A DNA stretch of 6,440 nucleotides from Cocleimonas sp. (GCA_023146675.1 JAGLBQ010000021.1:1-6440), one strand, 5' to 3'; numbered from the stretch's first letter, positions 1-5,374 are shown. Numbers and translations are program-made. Notes: generated from the sequence alone by a model not told the origin.

Positions 1-142
1 CCGAGGTATCCACGGCATTCATTTGCTCTACAAGATCAAAAATTTCAGAAAGGCTATCTGAATATTGCTGTGCCTCCTCATCACTAATCGCAAGGCGAGC
101 TAAAAGGGAGATTTTTTTCACTTCTTCGGTACTTAAAGACAT
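1..142 (-). CDS. gatC: GatC, subunit C of Asp/Glu-tRNA amidotransferase (5' part; runs off left edge)
   Basis: The minus strand encodes 47 residues from an ATG at 142-140, beginning MSLSTEEVKKISLLARLAIS and continuing through a helical stretch to NAVDTS at the edge. This matches the N-terminal half of GatC, whose family pattern is an initial V-x-x-(I/L)-(A/S)-x-LARL-x-(I/L)-(S/T) helix, then an acidic E/Y-rich helix and a (L/M)N-x-VDT segment. Known role: GatC is the small subunit that braces GatA and GatB in the cytoplasmic enzyme converting Asp-tRNA(Asn) to Asn-tRNA and/or Glu-tRNA(Gln) to Gln-tRNA. Family members are about 95 residues, so roughly half is visible. gatA and gatB commonly follow and would lie beyond the left edge. 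No strong ribosome-binding site is visible ahead of the ATG. The gene is divergent from the flippase gene. Confidence 0.93.
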   Translation of the reverse strand, partial: MSLSTEEVKKISLLARLAISDEEAQQYSDSLSEIFDLVEQMNAVDTS

Positions 143-179
143 AATAATTATTTTCTGTTAATACTTTTTAGAAGGATGC

Positions 180-209
180 AATTTAGCATAACTTGCGTGT
201 TATTGTCTT
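180..209 (-). promoter_or_regulatory. Possible sigma70-type promoter for gatC
   Basis: On the minus strand, a -35-like AAGACA (209-204) and an extended -10-like TGcTAAATT (TAAATT at 185-180) are separated by 18 nt. This leaves a leader of roughly 30 nt before the gatC ATG. Match quality is only moderate (four of six at each box) and AT-rich DNA gives such matches by chance. The rest of the 209-nt divergent gap is AT-rich apart from a short G-rich stretch at about 238-275, in which I recognise nothing. Confidence 0.3.
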
Positions 210-351
210 TTTTCATTTTACTTGATGATGAACAAGAGCGGAGGGCAGCTTAGGACTGGGGTGGTAGACTAAAGTGGTTGCAATTTAAGAATAATTAATA
301 ATATTCCTAACATATCACTTCTATTTTAAAAAATCTTTGAGCACGTTAAAA

Positions 352-1590
352 ATGAAAATAATTATTGCAAAAAGTCTACTGTTTACTAGCTTGGGGATTG
401 TGCTGAATTTTATCTTTAAATCAGCAGCAGCCAAGTTGATTGACAAACAAGAGCTAGGTCTGTTTTTTACCGCTATTGATGTGTTTTCTTTGACGCTCTT
501 GCTCTTGGTTGGCTTTCGATCTTCGATGGTTGTTTGTTATGCCAAGACGAAAGATGATATTAATATTACTAATATTTTTCGTTATTTTTTATTTGGGATT
601 GTTTTTACCTCATGGCTGATAGTCATTCCTTATTTAAAACATAAAATGGGGGTGAATATACATTATTGGTATTTGGTTTTCTTGATGCTATCAATGGGAC
701 TGGTTGCCTATCTTGGCAATCAAGTAGCGATGTATAGGCATTATAATATTATCAATAAAATCACATTAATAGAGCCATCATTGGTATTAGGCTGGTTTCT
801 TATTGCCTATTATGGCGCAGGTGTGCGGGGTTATCATGCCTTATTTATTTCATCCATTATGGGGACGTTAGGCGTTGCTTCGTATATCTTTTTTGCGCGA
901 AGAACGTTAAGTAAAGAACCTGTATTTAGACGCATTGAAATGACAGATGACATGCGCAAGTTTTTGAAGAATTCCATTATTTCCACGCTAGAGTTTGGAT
1001 CAAGTATCATCATGATTTATTTAAGTATTATACTCATAATGCATTATTATACATTGGATGATTTAGCCAATTTTCAGGTTGTGGTTAAGACTATTTTTGT
1101 GTATATGATTTCGTTGTTTGTTTTCCCTATGTTTAGATTTATTTTGCCCGAACTTGCTAAGTTGATTAATAGCGGTAAACATCACGAAATAGCCAAACTT
1201 AAACAAGATGTGTATCGTTTTGCCATTGCTGTTTCTATTGTGTTTTTTCTGATCGCATGGCTATTTGCCGAATCCTTAATTACACAGGCATTTTCAGAAG
1301 AATATAAACAATCCTATACCATGTTGCTGCACCTCAGCCCATTTTTCATCTTTGTCATGCTGAATGCATATAATATTTCCTATATAAAAGCGTCGGGAAA
1401 ATTTTGGTGGGCTTTCTTCTTGAGAGTTAGTGGAAGTTTTATTGTTTTGCTTTCATTTTATCTCCTTAAACAATTTTCCGACTCAATTATTATTGTCTCA
1501 TTGAGCTTAATTTGGGGTTATGTTGGGATGTTTATCGTTTCATTTGTGCTGGAGCGTAGGCTTAGGAAAGCCATTGAATTAGCTCGTTAA
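352..1590 (+). CDS. Multi-spanning membrane protein, Wzx/MATE-like polysaccharide flippase family
   Basis: A protein of 412 residues from the ATG at 352, almost wholly hydrophobic, with about a dozen predicted membrane segments separated by short basic loops (for example the RR-x-LSKEP loop and the C-terminal RRLRKAIELAR tail). The layout fits the Wzx/polysaccharide-biosynthesis branch of the MOP superfamily: about 400-480 residues, an early helix followed by an 'LG-x-FFTAIDVFSL' second helix, and a repeated six-helix half. Known role of the family: flipping undecaprenyl-linked glycans across the inner membrane. The substrate here cannot be told. An in-frame TTG at 337 would add five residues. 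I prefer ATG 352 because a GAG at 339-341 gives a weak ribosome site about 10 nt upstream, while the TTG has none. No glycosyltransferase, wzy or sugar-nucleotide gene is adjacent, so it stands alone. The class is fairly secure; the exact function is inference. Confidence 0.75.
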   Translation: MKIIIAKSLLFTSLGIVLNFIFKSAAAKLIDKQELGLFFTAIDVFSLTLLLLVGFRSSMVVCYAKTKDDINITNIFRYFLFGIVFTSWLIVIPYLKHKMGVNIHYWYLVFLMLSMGLVAYLGNQVAMYRHYNIINKITLIEPSLVLGWFLIAYYGAGVRGYHALFISSIMGTLGVASYIFFARRTLSKEPVFRRIEMTDDMRKFLKNSIISTLEFGSSIIMIYLSIILIMHYYTLDDLANFQVVVKTIFVYMISLFVFPMFRFILPELAKLINSGKHHEIAKLKQDVYRFAIAVSIVFFLIAWLFAESLITQAFSEEYKQSYTMLLHLSPFFIFVMLNAYNISYIKASGKFWWAFFLRVSGSFIVLLSFYLLKQFSDSIIIVSLSLIWGYVGMFIVSFVLERRLRKAIELAR

Positions 1591-1609
1591 TTAATAATAA
1601 AAACAGTAG

Positions 1610-1661
1610 ATTTACAATACCTTCACCCAATTTAGGAGGATTGGGGGAAGGTATTGTAAAT
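1610..1661 (-). terminator. Long hairpin between convergent genes, likely (bi)directional terminator
   Basis: Two 21-nt arms, 1610-1630 and 1641-1661, are complementary with a single mismatch and enclose a 10-nt loop (tttaggagga). The hairpin lies between the ends of the plus-strand flippase gene (20 nt downstream of its stop) and the minus-strand RTX gene (about 100 nt downstream of its stop). Read on the minus strand, the stem is followed after six bases by TTTTTATTATT, a plausible U-tract. On the plus strand no T-run follows. It most likely stops the RTX transcript and may hinder read-through from the other side. The long AT-rich base of the stem is unusual for a simple terminator, so a small repeat element is the alternative. 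Confidence 0.6.
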
Positions 1662-1760
1662 TGTATGAATCACTTGAAACTTGAATCACTTAAGAAAGCT
1701 ATTGAGACCAAACATAAAGCAAAGTTAAACATTATATGCAACATCTCTATAGCAAAATAT

Positions 1761-2534
1761 TTAACATCCTACCTGTGTTTTTACACCATTCACCTTGTCA
1801 TAACAGCGGTCAGATCCCGTACCGCCATTAAATCGATCATTACCTTGACTACCATAAAGTCGGTCACGACCACTCCCCCCCTTATGCAAGTCATTGCCAT
1901 AGCCACCGTATAGCTTGTCATTTCCGCTATTACCACTGAGATAATCATGATGAGGCCCACCATGAAGCACATCATGACCTTGCTTTCCTATGAGTTTATC
2001 ATTACCAGGACCGCCAAAGAGTGTGTCATTACCTGTTCCGCCATCTAGATAATCATTCCATGATCCGCCTTGGATCGTGTCATTGCCTTGATTTCCGAAT
2101 AATCTATCTCTGCCTTCACTTCCATGTAAAAAATCATCTCCTGCATTGCCATAGATTTTATCATTTCCTGGATTACCGTAGATTTTATCACTACCTGTTC
2201 CACCGTAAAGGGTGTCATTGCCTGTTCCGCCTAGAATAGTGTCATGTCCGCTGTTACCGTAGATGGTATCAGCGCCAGAACTGCCACAAATGACATCATT
2301 ACCACCTCTACCATTAACACGATCATTACCCGCACCTGCCCAGATAACATCTCTATGTTTGCTACCATTGATATGATCATTGGAGCTAGAACCCCAAATG
2401 GTGATGCGTTGTCCATTACAGTAAGCAGGCGCTCCCGATGGGCGATGATTTGATTGTGCCGCGAGTACGCTTTGTAGACCAATAATTCCGCTAAGGGCGA
2501 TGAGTGAAACGGTTATTTTTATTACGATTTTCAT
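1761..2534 (-). CDS. Secreted calcium-binding RTX-repeat protein with Sec signal peptide
   Basis: A protein of 257 residues. Residues 1-26 form a signal peptide: basic start (MKIVIK), hydrophobic core (TVSLIALSGIIGL) and an Ala-x-Ala-like site (SVLAAQ). After a short linker, residues 49-246 are 22 unbroken nonapeptides of the RTX type (G-G-x-G-N-D-x-(L/I)-x), which in known structures wind into a parallel beta-roll binding a calcium ion per turn. The capping segment around residues 38-48 (YCNGQRITIWG) and the ICG at 82-84 resemble a secreted calcium-binding family with a C-x-G-x-x-(A)TI cap. Cysteines 39, 83, 244 and 257 could form two disulfides at the ends. There is no catalytic domain and no typical C-terminal type I secretion signal; the protein ends in VGC. 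GGAT (2544-2541) six nt before the ATG serves as ribosome site. Likely periplasmic or extracellular; the job (adhesion, matrix, calcium sponge) is unknown. Confidence 0.88.
   Translation of the reverse strand: MKIVIKITVSLIALSGIIGLQSVLAAQSNHRPSGAPAYCNGQRITIWGSSSNDHINGSKHRDVIWAGAGNDRVNGRGGNDVICGSSGADTIYGNSGHDTILGGTGNDTLYGGTGSDKIYGNPGNDKIYGNAGDDFLHGSEGRDRLFGNQGNDTIQGGSWNDYLDGGTGNDTLFGGPGNDKLIGKQGHDVLHGGPHHDYLSGNSGNDKLYGGYGNDLHKGGSGRDRLYGSQGNDRFNGGTGSDRCYDKVNGVKTQVGC
1797..2390 (-). repeat. Array of 22 tandem 27-bp units encoding RTX nonapeptides
   Basis: Residues 49-246 of the RTX protein fall into 22 consecutive nine-residue units with no insertion or slip, from SSSNDHING to GTGSDRCYD. The most regular are GTGNDTLYG, GTGSDKIYG, NPGNDKIYG and GTGNDTLFG. 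The Asp at unit position 5 is kept in all 22 units. Units 1, 2 and 22 are the most divergent, as expected for ends of a solenoid, and units 13 and 17 (GSWNDYLDG, GPHHDYLSG) lack the usual Gly at position 3. The DNA of the units varies at synonymous sites, so the array is maintained by protein selection rather than being freshly amplified. Confidence 0.85.
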
Positions 2535-2586
2535 AAGTTAATCCATTTAATTTTTATAGTTACTGGGAAAATGCTCCGAGGTAAAG

Positions 2587-2615
2587 TAAATAGATCAGTT
2601 TCAGGTATTAATCAA
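2587..2615 (-). promoter_or_regulatory. Possible promoter for the RTX gene
   Basis: On the minus strand, TTGATT (2615-2610) and TATTTA (2592-2587) stand 17 nt apart, about 50 nt before the RTX start. The -35 matches four of six consensus positions and the -10 only three. The 168-nt gap between the fructosamine-kinase stop and the RTX start shows no clear terminator, so read-through from the kinase gene is also possible. Confidence 0.22.
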
Positions 2616-2702
2616 GTCATTGAGTTAAATTCAAGCTGTTGATATTTATACAATAACAGATAAATAATTCACGTATTAGTTTATCTTGAATGGCTTATGT
2701 GG

Positions 2703-3605
2703 CTAAATTTCTGTAAGTAAACGTCTTGTCATACTTCCTGCTTGTGATGCATAGCTACTGCCAAATAAATTATAATGATTTAAGACATGATAAAGGTTAT
2801 AGAGTGTTTTGCGGGTGGTATAGCCCTCATCCAATGCGAAATGCTGATTATAGGCAGCGTAAAAGTTTGTACTAAAGCCGCCAAATAGCTCTGTCATGGC
2901 AAGATCAGTTTCACGATCACCATAATAGACAGCAGGATCAAAAATCACAGGATTACCACTGGAATCATGTGCCTGATTCCCTCCCCATAAATCACCATGT
3001 AGTAGTGATGGGGCAGGGGTATAGGGTTTAAAAAATAGTTCTAATTTGTCACAGAGCATTAGTCCATTGTCATAATCCCTTTTTGAATAGCCTTTTTTTA
3101 GTGCCAACTCAAGTTGTGGTATTAGTCGCTGCTGCTTCCAAAACTTAATCCATGAAGCACTTTGCAGGTTGCTTTGTGGTGTTGAACCGATGGTATTGTC
3201 CCTATGCCAACCATGTATTGCTCCCTGATATTGATGCATTAATGCCAGCTTTTCCCCTGTTAGCGCACTGCCACTTCCATTTACTAATGAAATATATTCG
3301 ATAACCAAATAAGCATTTTGCTGGGTCTCACCATAACAAATGACCTCTGGACAACGAATGGTGCCTGTATTGTGAATTTCATTCAACCCATTCGCTTCAG
3401 CAATAAACATATCCAGTAAATGTGGGCTATTTTCTTTTATTAACCATTCATTGCCCTTGTCGTCACTGACTTTTGATACTTGATTAATACAGCCCCCACC
3501 AATGGATTCAAGTTGTTTAAATTGCACTGTTGTCTTTAATGTATCACCTATATTTTTAGCTATATTGAGGAATTTATTTGAATTTAATGATTCCTTGCCA
3601 TTCAT
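2703..3605 (-). CDS. Fructosamine kinase family protein (ketosamine-3-kinase, YniA-like)
   Basis: A protein of 300 residues, close to the family's usual ~290. It shows the aminoglycoside-phosphotransferase-like kinase fold in order: a glycine-rich loop SIGGGCINQV (34-43), the ATP-binding lysine in LIKEN (Lys57), Glu70 in the following helix, a hinge around VIEYI (101-105), the catalytic loop LHGDLWGGN (202-210; Asp205, Asn210), and the metal-binding IFDPAVYYGDRETDLAM (221-237; Asp223). The tail LYNLYHVLNHYNLFG (268-282) is also characteristic. Known role: cytosolic phosphorylation of sugars attached to amines (fructosamines, ribulosamines) so that glycated proteins or metabolites break down; the natural bacterial substrate is often unproven. 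AAGGAT at 3617-3612, six nt before the ATG, supports the start. It is divergent from the prepilin gene across an 87-nt gap and points toward the RTX gene; no functional tie to either is evident. Confidence 0.93.
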   Translation of the reverse strand: MNGKESLNSNKFLNIAKNIGDTLKTTVQFKQLESIGGGCINQVSKVSDDKGNEWLIKENSPHLLDMFIAEANGLNEIHNTGTIRCPEVICYGETQQNAYLVIEYISLVNGSGSALTGEKLALMHQYQGAIHGWHRDNTIGSTPQSNLQSASWIKFWKQQRLIPQLELALKKGYSKRDYDNGLMLCDKLELFFKPYTPAPSLLHGDLWGGNQAHDSSGNPVIFDPAVYYGDRETDLAMTELFGGFSTNFYAAYNQHFALDEGYTTRKTLYNLYHVLNHYNLFGSSYASQAGSMTRRLLTEI

Positions 3606-3630
3606 CTTTTTATCCTTCGAGTGATTTTTG

Positions 3631-3661
3631 ATTATGCTTTAATGGAATGGATACATCCCAA
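3631..3661 (-). promoter_or_regulatory. Possible promoter for the fructosamine-kinase gene
   Basis: On the minus strand a good -10 box, CATAAT (3636-3631, five of six), lies about 25 nt before the kinase ATG. The only -35-like element is TTGGGA (3661-3656) at a long 19-nt spacing. The 87-nt gap must also hold the start signals of the divergent prepilin gene, for which I see no convincing pair of boxes. Confidence 0.25.
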
Positions 3662-3692
3662 TTATCTAAATATTGCCTAAGAGTCACCAGTA

Positions 3693-4247
3693 ATGAATAA
3701 TAACAAAAAGCATAATGGCTTCACCTTGATAGAAGCGATGGTAACTATCGCCGTAGCGGGTATTTTATTAAGTATCGCTATTCCCTCCTTCTCAAAAATG
3801 ATAGAAAGAAACCGTGTATCCTCTGCAACCAATGAATTTATGTCTGCAATGATGCTAACACGCAGTGAGGCGGTAACACGCACCATCCCTATTAGCCTCT
3901 GTACGAGTGATACGGGGACATCGTGTGTTAATACGCTAAAGAATTACGCGAAAGGCTGGATTGTATTCTCTGACTGTGATGGTGATGGTGTGATTGACGC
4001 TACGGTCACTACCTGCGATTTTGATGGAGATGGAGCCAACGATACCGATAGAATCATTAATGTACATAATGGTTTTAAGCAACTGCTTATTTTAGGGACA
4101 GGTACAGCAATCGATAAATTTACATATGGTGTTTCAGGTCGTCCAGCGGATGCAATCAATAGCTTTAGTGTAGGTCGAGATTCTTCACATCTTAAGAAAA
4201 AGGTATCCGTTGCGCTTACAGGTAGACTTAAGCATGAAAAATTATAA
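3693..4247 (+). CDS. FimT/GspH-type minor prepilin (type IV pilus pseudopilin)
   Basis: A protein of 184 residues with a class III signal: a short basic leader MNNNKKHNG, then the prepilin peptidase site G9/F10-TLIE with Glu at +5 (Glu14), followed by a hydrophobic helix to about residue 32. The body fits the GspH/FimT domain: NEFMSAMMLTRSEAVTR (47-63), the cysteine-bearing strand ISLCTSD, then GWIVFSDCDGDG at 88-99, where family members often read 'GW-x-VF-x-D-x-(N/D)-x-(N/D)G'. Two loops, D94-x-D96-x-D98-G-x-x-D102 and D109-x-D111-x-D113-G-x-x-D117, match the calcium-binding DxDxDGxxD pattern. Near the C-terminus TGRLK (176-180) resembles the GRxR motif that binds DNA in some FimT proteins involved in natural transformation, with Lys in place of the last Arg. 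Cysteines are at 70, 78, 95 and 108. TAAGAG at 3678-3683 may be the ribosome site. No pilV/W/X/Y1/E genes are adjacent, unlike many fimT loci. Confidence 0.87.
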   Translation: MNNNKKHNGFTLIEAMVTIAVAGILLSIAIPSFSKMIERNRVSSATNEFMSAMMLTRSEAVTRTIPISLCTSDTGTSCVNTLKNYAKGWIVFSDCDGDGVIDATVTTCDFDGDGANDTDRIINVHNGFKQLLILGTGTAIDKFTYGVSGRPADAINSFSVGRDSSHLKKKVSVALTGRLKHEKL

Positions 4248-4266
4248 ATAGAGTGACAATCCTTGC

Positions 4267-4295
4267 TTACCGTGATCAAGACGAATTACTATAGA
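4267..4295 (+). promoter_or_regulatory. Possible promoter for the LON-domain gene
   Basis: TTACCG (4267-4272) and TATAGA (4290-4295) are 17 nt apart in the 76-nt gap after the prepilin gene, ending 28 nt before the next ATG. The boxes match three and four of six positions, so this is weak. Co-transcription with the prepilin gene is the alternative, since no terminator hairpin is visible in the gap. Confidence 0.25.
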
Positions 4296-4323
4296 AACTC
4301 CTTCGCATAAAGTAGCAATAAAA

Positions 4324-4899
4324 ATGCCAGTAGAGTTAATTTTATTTCCTGCCAATAGCGTCCTATATCCTGGCGGGGCAACAACGGTACAGATCATAGA
4401 GCCTCGCGACCTTTCAATGGTTAGTGACTGTACCCGCAATGAAAAACCATTTATTGCTTTATCACATAGTGACAATACTAAAAATAAAGACAGCCGCTCT
4501 TTTAATGAGATTGGAACACTTGCTTATATCGTTGATTTTAATATGCCGAGTGCTGGGGTATTAGAAATTATCTGTCGTGGTCGAGAGATGGCTAGACTTA
4601 TTCGTTATAGAGCACGCCCTGATGGTTTGATAATCGCACAAGTAGAACCGCTTCCTTTGCTAGAAATATTTCGCTTGCCTAGAAAATATGAAGTGCTTAA
4701 AGACGTGCTAAGAAGCTATATAGAGCGTGAAGGGATGGGGCGTTATAAAGAGGAGCTTGAGGAGGATTGGGATAATCCTGATTGGCTAGGGTGTCGTTTA
4801 AGTGAAATATTGCCGATTGACCGACAGCAACATTATGCGTTATTGATTATGAAGCCGCTTGAGCGTCTTTTCCATATCAAAAAACTGTTAAAAAAATAA
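4324..4899 (+). CDS. Stand-alone LON substrate-binding (LON N-terminal) domain protein
   Basis: A protein of 191 residues resembling only the N-terminal substrate-recognition domain of Lon protease. Residues 2-30 (VELILFPANSVLYPGG then VQIIEPR) match the opening beta-strands 'LPLFPL-x-x-VLFPG-x-x-L-x-L-x-IFE-x-R'. IGTLAYIVDFNMPSAGVLEI (63-82) matches 'GT-x-A-x-I-x-x-x-x-x-x-DG-x-L-x-I'. CRGREMARLI and IIAQVEPLP (103-111) match the 'G-x-x-RF-x-(I/L)' and 'A-x-V' strands. The C-terminal part is helical, with DWLGCRLSEILP (153-164) typical of this small family. The AAA+ ATPase and Ser-Lys protease domains are absent and there is no signal peptide, so it is a cytoplasmic, non-proteolytic protein. 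Full-length small LON-domain proteins of about 190-200 residues are widespread in Proteobacteria, so this is not a broken lon. Its role is not established; substrate or adaptor binding is inference. No good ribosome site precedes the ATG. Confidence 0.85.
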   Translation: MPVELILFPANSVLYPGGATTVQIIEPRDLSMVSDCTRNEKPFIALSHSDNTKNKDSRSFNEIGTLAYIVDFNMPSAGVLEIICRGREMARLIRYRARPDGLIIAQVEPLPLLEIFRLPRKYEVLKDVLRSYIEREGMGRYKEELEEDWDNPDWLGCRLSEILPIDRQQHYALLIMKPLERLFHIKKLLKK

Positions 4900-4913
4900 A
4901 AAAGCTAGCAATA

Positions 4914-5066
4914 GAGAGCGTAAAATCACACTCTCCATATGCGTCGCCTAAAAAGCCCTATTGGTGTCCCCAATATAAAACTTATCAAATCCATAGCCCT
5001 ATGGATTTAAAGCTCGACCACAGTTGTAAATATGTTTCATGTATCGAGCTAATAAGTAAAACTTAT
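4914..5066. other. Hairpin-rich intergenic block, function unknown
   Basis: The non-coding stretch from 4900 to about 5230 carries a run of non-overlapping inverted repeats: GAGAGcG/CaCTCTC (4914-4920 with 4929-4935, one mismatch), TATTGG/CCAATA (4959-4964 with 4970-4975), a perfect 10-bp pair at 4987-4996 and 4999-5008, AGCTCGA/TCGAGCT (5011-5017 with 5044-5050) and ATAAGT/ACTTAT (5052-5057 with 5061-5066). None has a T-run directly after it, so none is a standard terminator. I recognise no known riboswitch, tRNA or small RNA. It could be an unrecognised structured RNA, a protein-binding region, or the remains of a small palindromic repeat element. From 5070 to 5230 the DNA is very AT-rich with no clear feature. 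Confidence 0.4.
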
Positions 5067-5068
5067 CA
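4976..5068. repeat. 12-bp direct repeat flanking a 69-bp palindrome-containing segment
   Basis: TAAAACTTATCA occurs exactly at 4976-4987 and again at 5057-5068, in the same orientation. The 69 bp between them contain the 22-bp palindrome (sharing its first base with the left copy) and the AGCTCGA/TCGAGCT stem. The right copy also forms part of an ATAAGT-aaa-ACTTAT inverted repeat. The arrangement could reflect paired regulator sites or the boundary of a small inserted element; there is no coding sequence inside. Confidence 0.45.
4987..5008. repeat. Perfect 22-bp palindrome (10-bp arms, 2-nt centre)
   Basis: AAATCCATAG at 4987-4996 and CTATGGATTT at 4999-5008 are exact reverse complements separated only by CC. 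A two-base loop is too tight for a comfortable RNA hairpin without opening the innermost pairs, so a dimeric DNA-binding-protein operator is as likely as an RNA stem. It lies about 90 nt after the LON-domain gene and about 360 nt before tex. Confidence 0.55.
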
Positions 5069-5230
5069 CAAGAGGTGTGCTAACTTCAAGCATATTTTAA
5101 TTATTTATAGGATATTAGTTAAATCTATTAGTATTTATTGCGTGTTATAGGTTGTTATTTTTATTTGTATATTAATAAACTCTTATTTAGTAATGGCTTA
5201 TATTGCAGTGCGATTATTAGACTATCTGAT

Positions 5231-5374
5231 ATGATTTTTTACACTCAATGGGTTGAAATACACACTATAACCATTATTTTAGCAGGGGTAATTGGTTTTT
5301 TAGTAACTCCTCTTGCAAGATTACATGATAATATCCGCCTTCAATTTTTTCTTAAATTAAAAATAATTTTATGA
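5231..5374 (+). CDS. Possible 47-residue single-span membrane microprotein overlapping tex start
   Basis: An ATG-started frame of 47 residues. It opens MIFYTQWVEIH, has one hydrophobic segment of about 20 residues (TITIILAGVIGFLVTPLARL, residues 12-31), and ends in a basic/hydrophobic tail (LKLKIIL). Its TGA stop overlaps the tex ATG in an ATGA junction, the classic arrangement for translational coupling, and tex itself has no Shine-Dalgarno sequence. The same frame is open upstream to a TTG at 5138, which would give 78 residues, but with no better start signal. Against it: there is no ribosome site before 5231, the region is very AT-rich so hydrophobic frames arise by chance, and I recognise no family. 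Confidence 0.3.
   Translation: MIFYTQWVEIHTITIILAGVIGFLVTPLARLHDNIRLQFFLKLKIIL

Noticed and set aside
217..267. A 15-codon ATG frame in the gatC/flippase gap, with a G-rich stretch
   Set aside because: Too short, no convincing ribosome site and no hydrophobic or attenuator-like codon pattern.
278..304. TTGCAA and TAATAT as a promoter for the flippase gene
   Set aside because: The spacing is only 15 nt and the DNA is so AT-rich that such boxes are expected by chance.
1641..1913. Plus-strand open frame of 90 codons overlapping the hairpin and the RTX gene
   Set aside because: It starts with TTG inside the hairpin and runs antisense through the RTX repeats; the repetitive 27-bp units keep several frames open. 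No family resemblance.
1797..2390. Regularly spaced repeats resembling a CRISPR or minisatellite array
   Set aside because: The 27-bp periodicity is fully explained by coding for RTX nonapeptides; there are no unique spacers alternating with identical repeats.
2021..2453. Plus-strand frames and an alternative minus-strand frame within the RTX array, one rich in His/Leu/Cys
   Set aside because: These are shadows of the 27-bp repeats; their apparent repetition mirrors the RTX nonapeptides in the true frame.
3944..4279. Minus-strand frame of 111 codons opposite the prepilin gene
   Set aside because: It is antisense to a gene with a clear prepilin signal and family motifs; its product is low in recognisable structure.
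4242..4475. Minus-strand frame of 77 codons opposite the LON-domain start
   Set aside because: It is antisense to a recognisable LON domain and has no matching start signals.
5077..5124. Integron attC-like motifs (GCTAAC and GTTAAAT)
   Set aside because: The first does not fit the RYYYAAC consensus and the two do not lie at ends of one folded site; no integrase or cassette structure is present.
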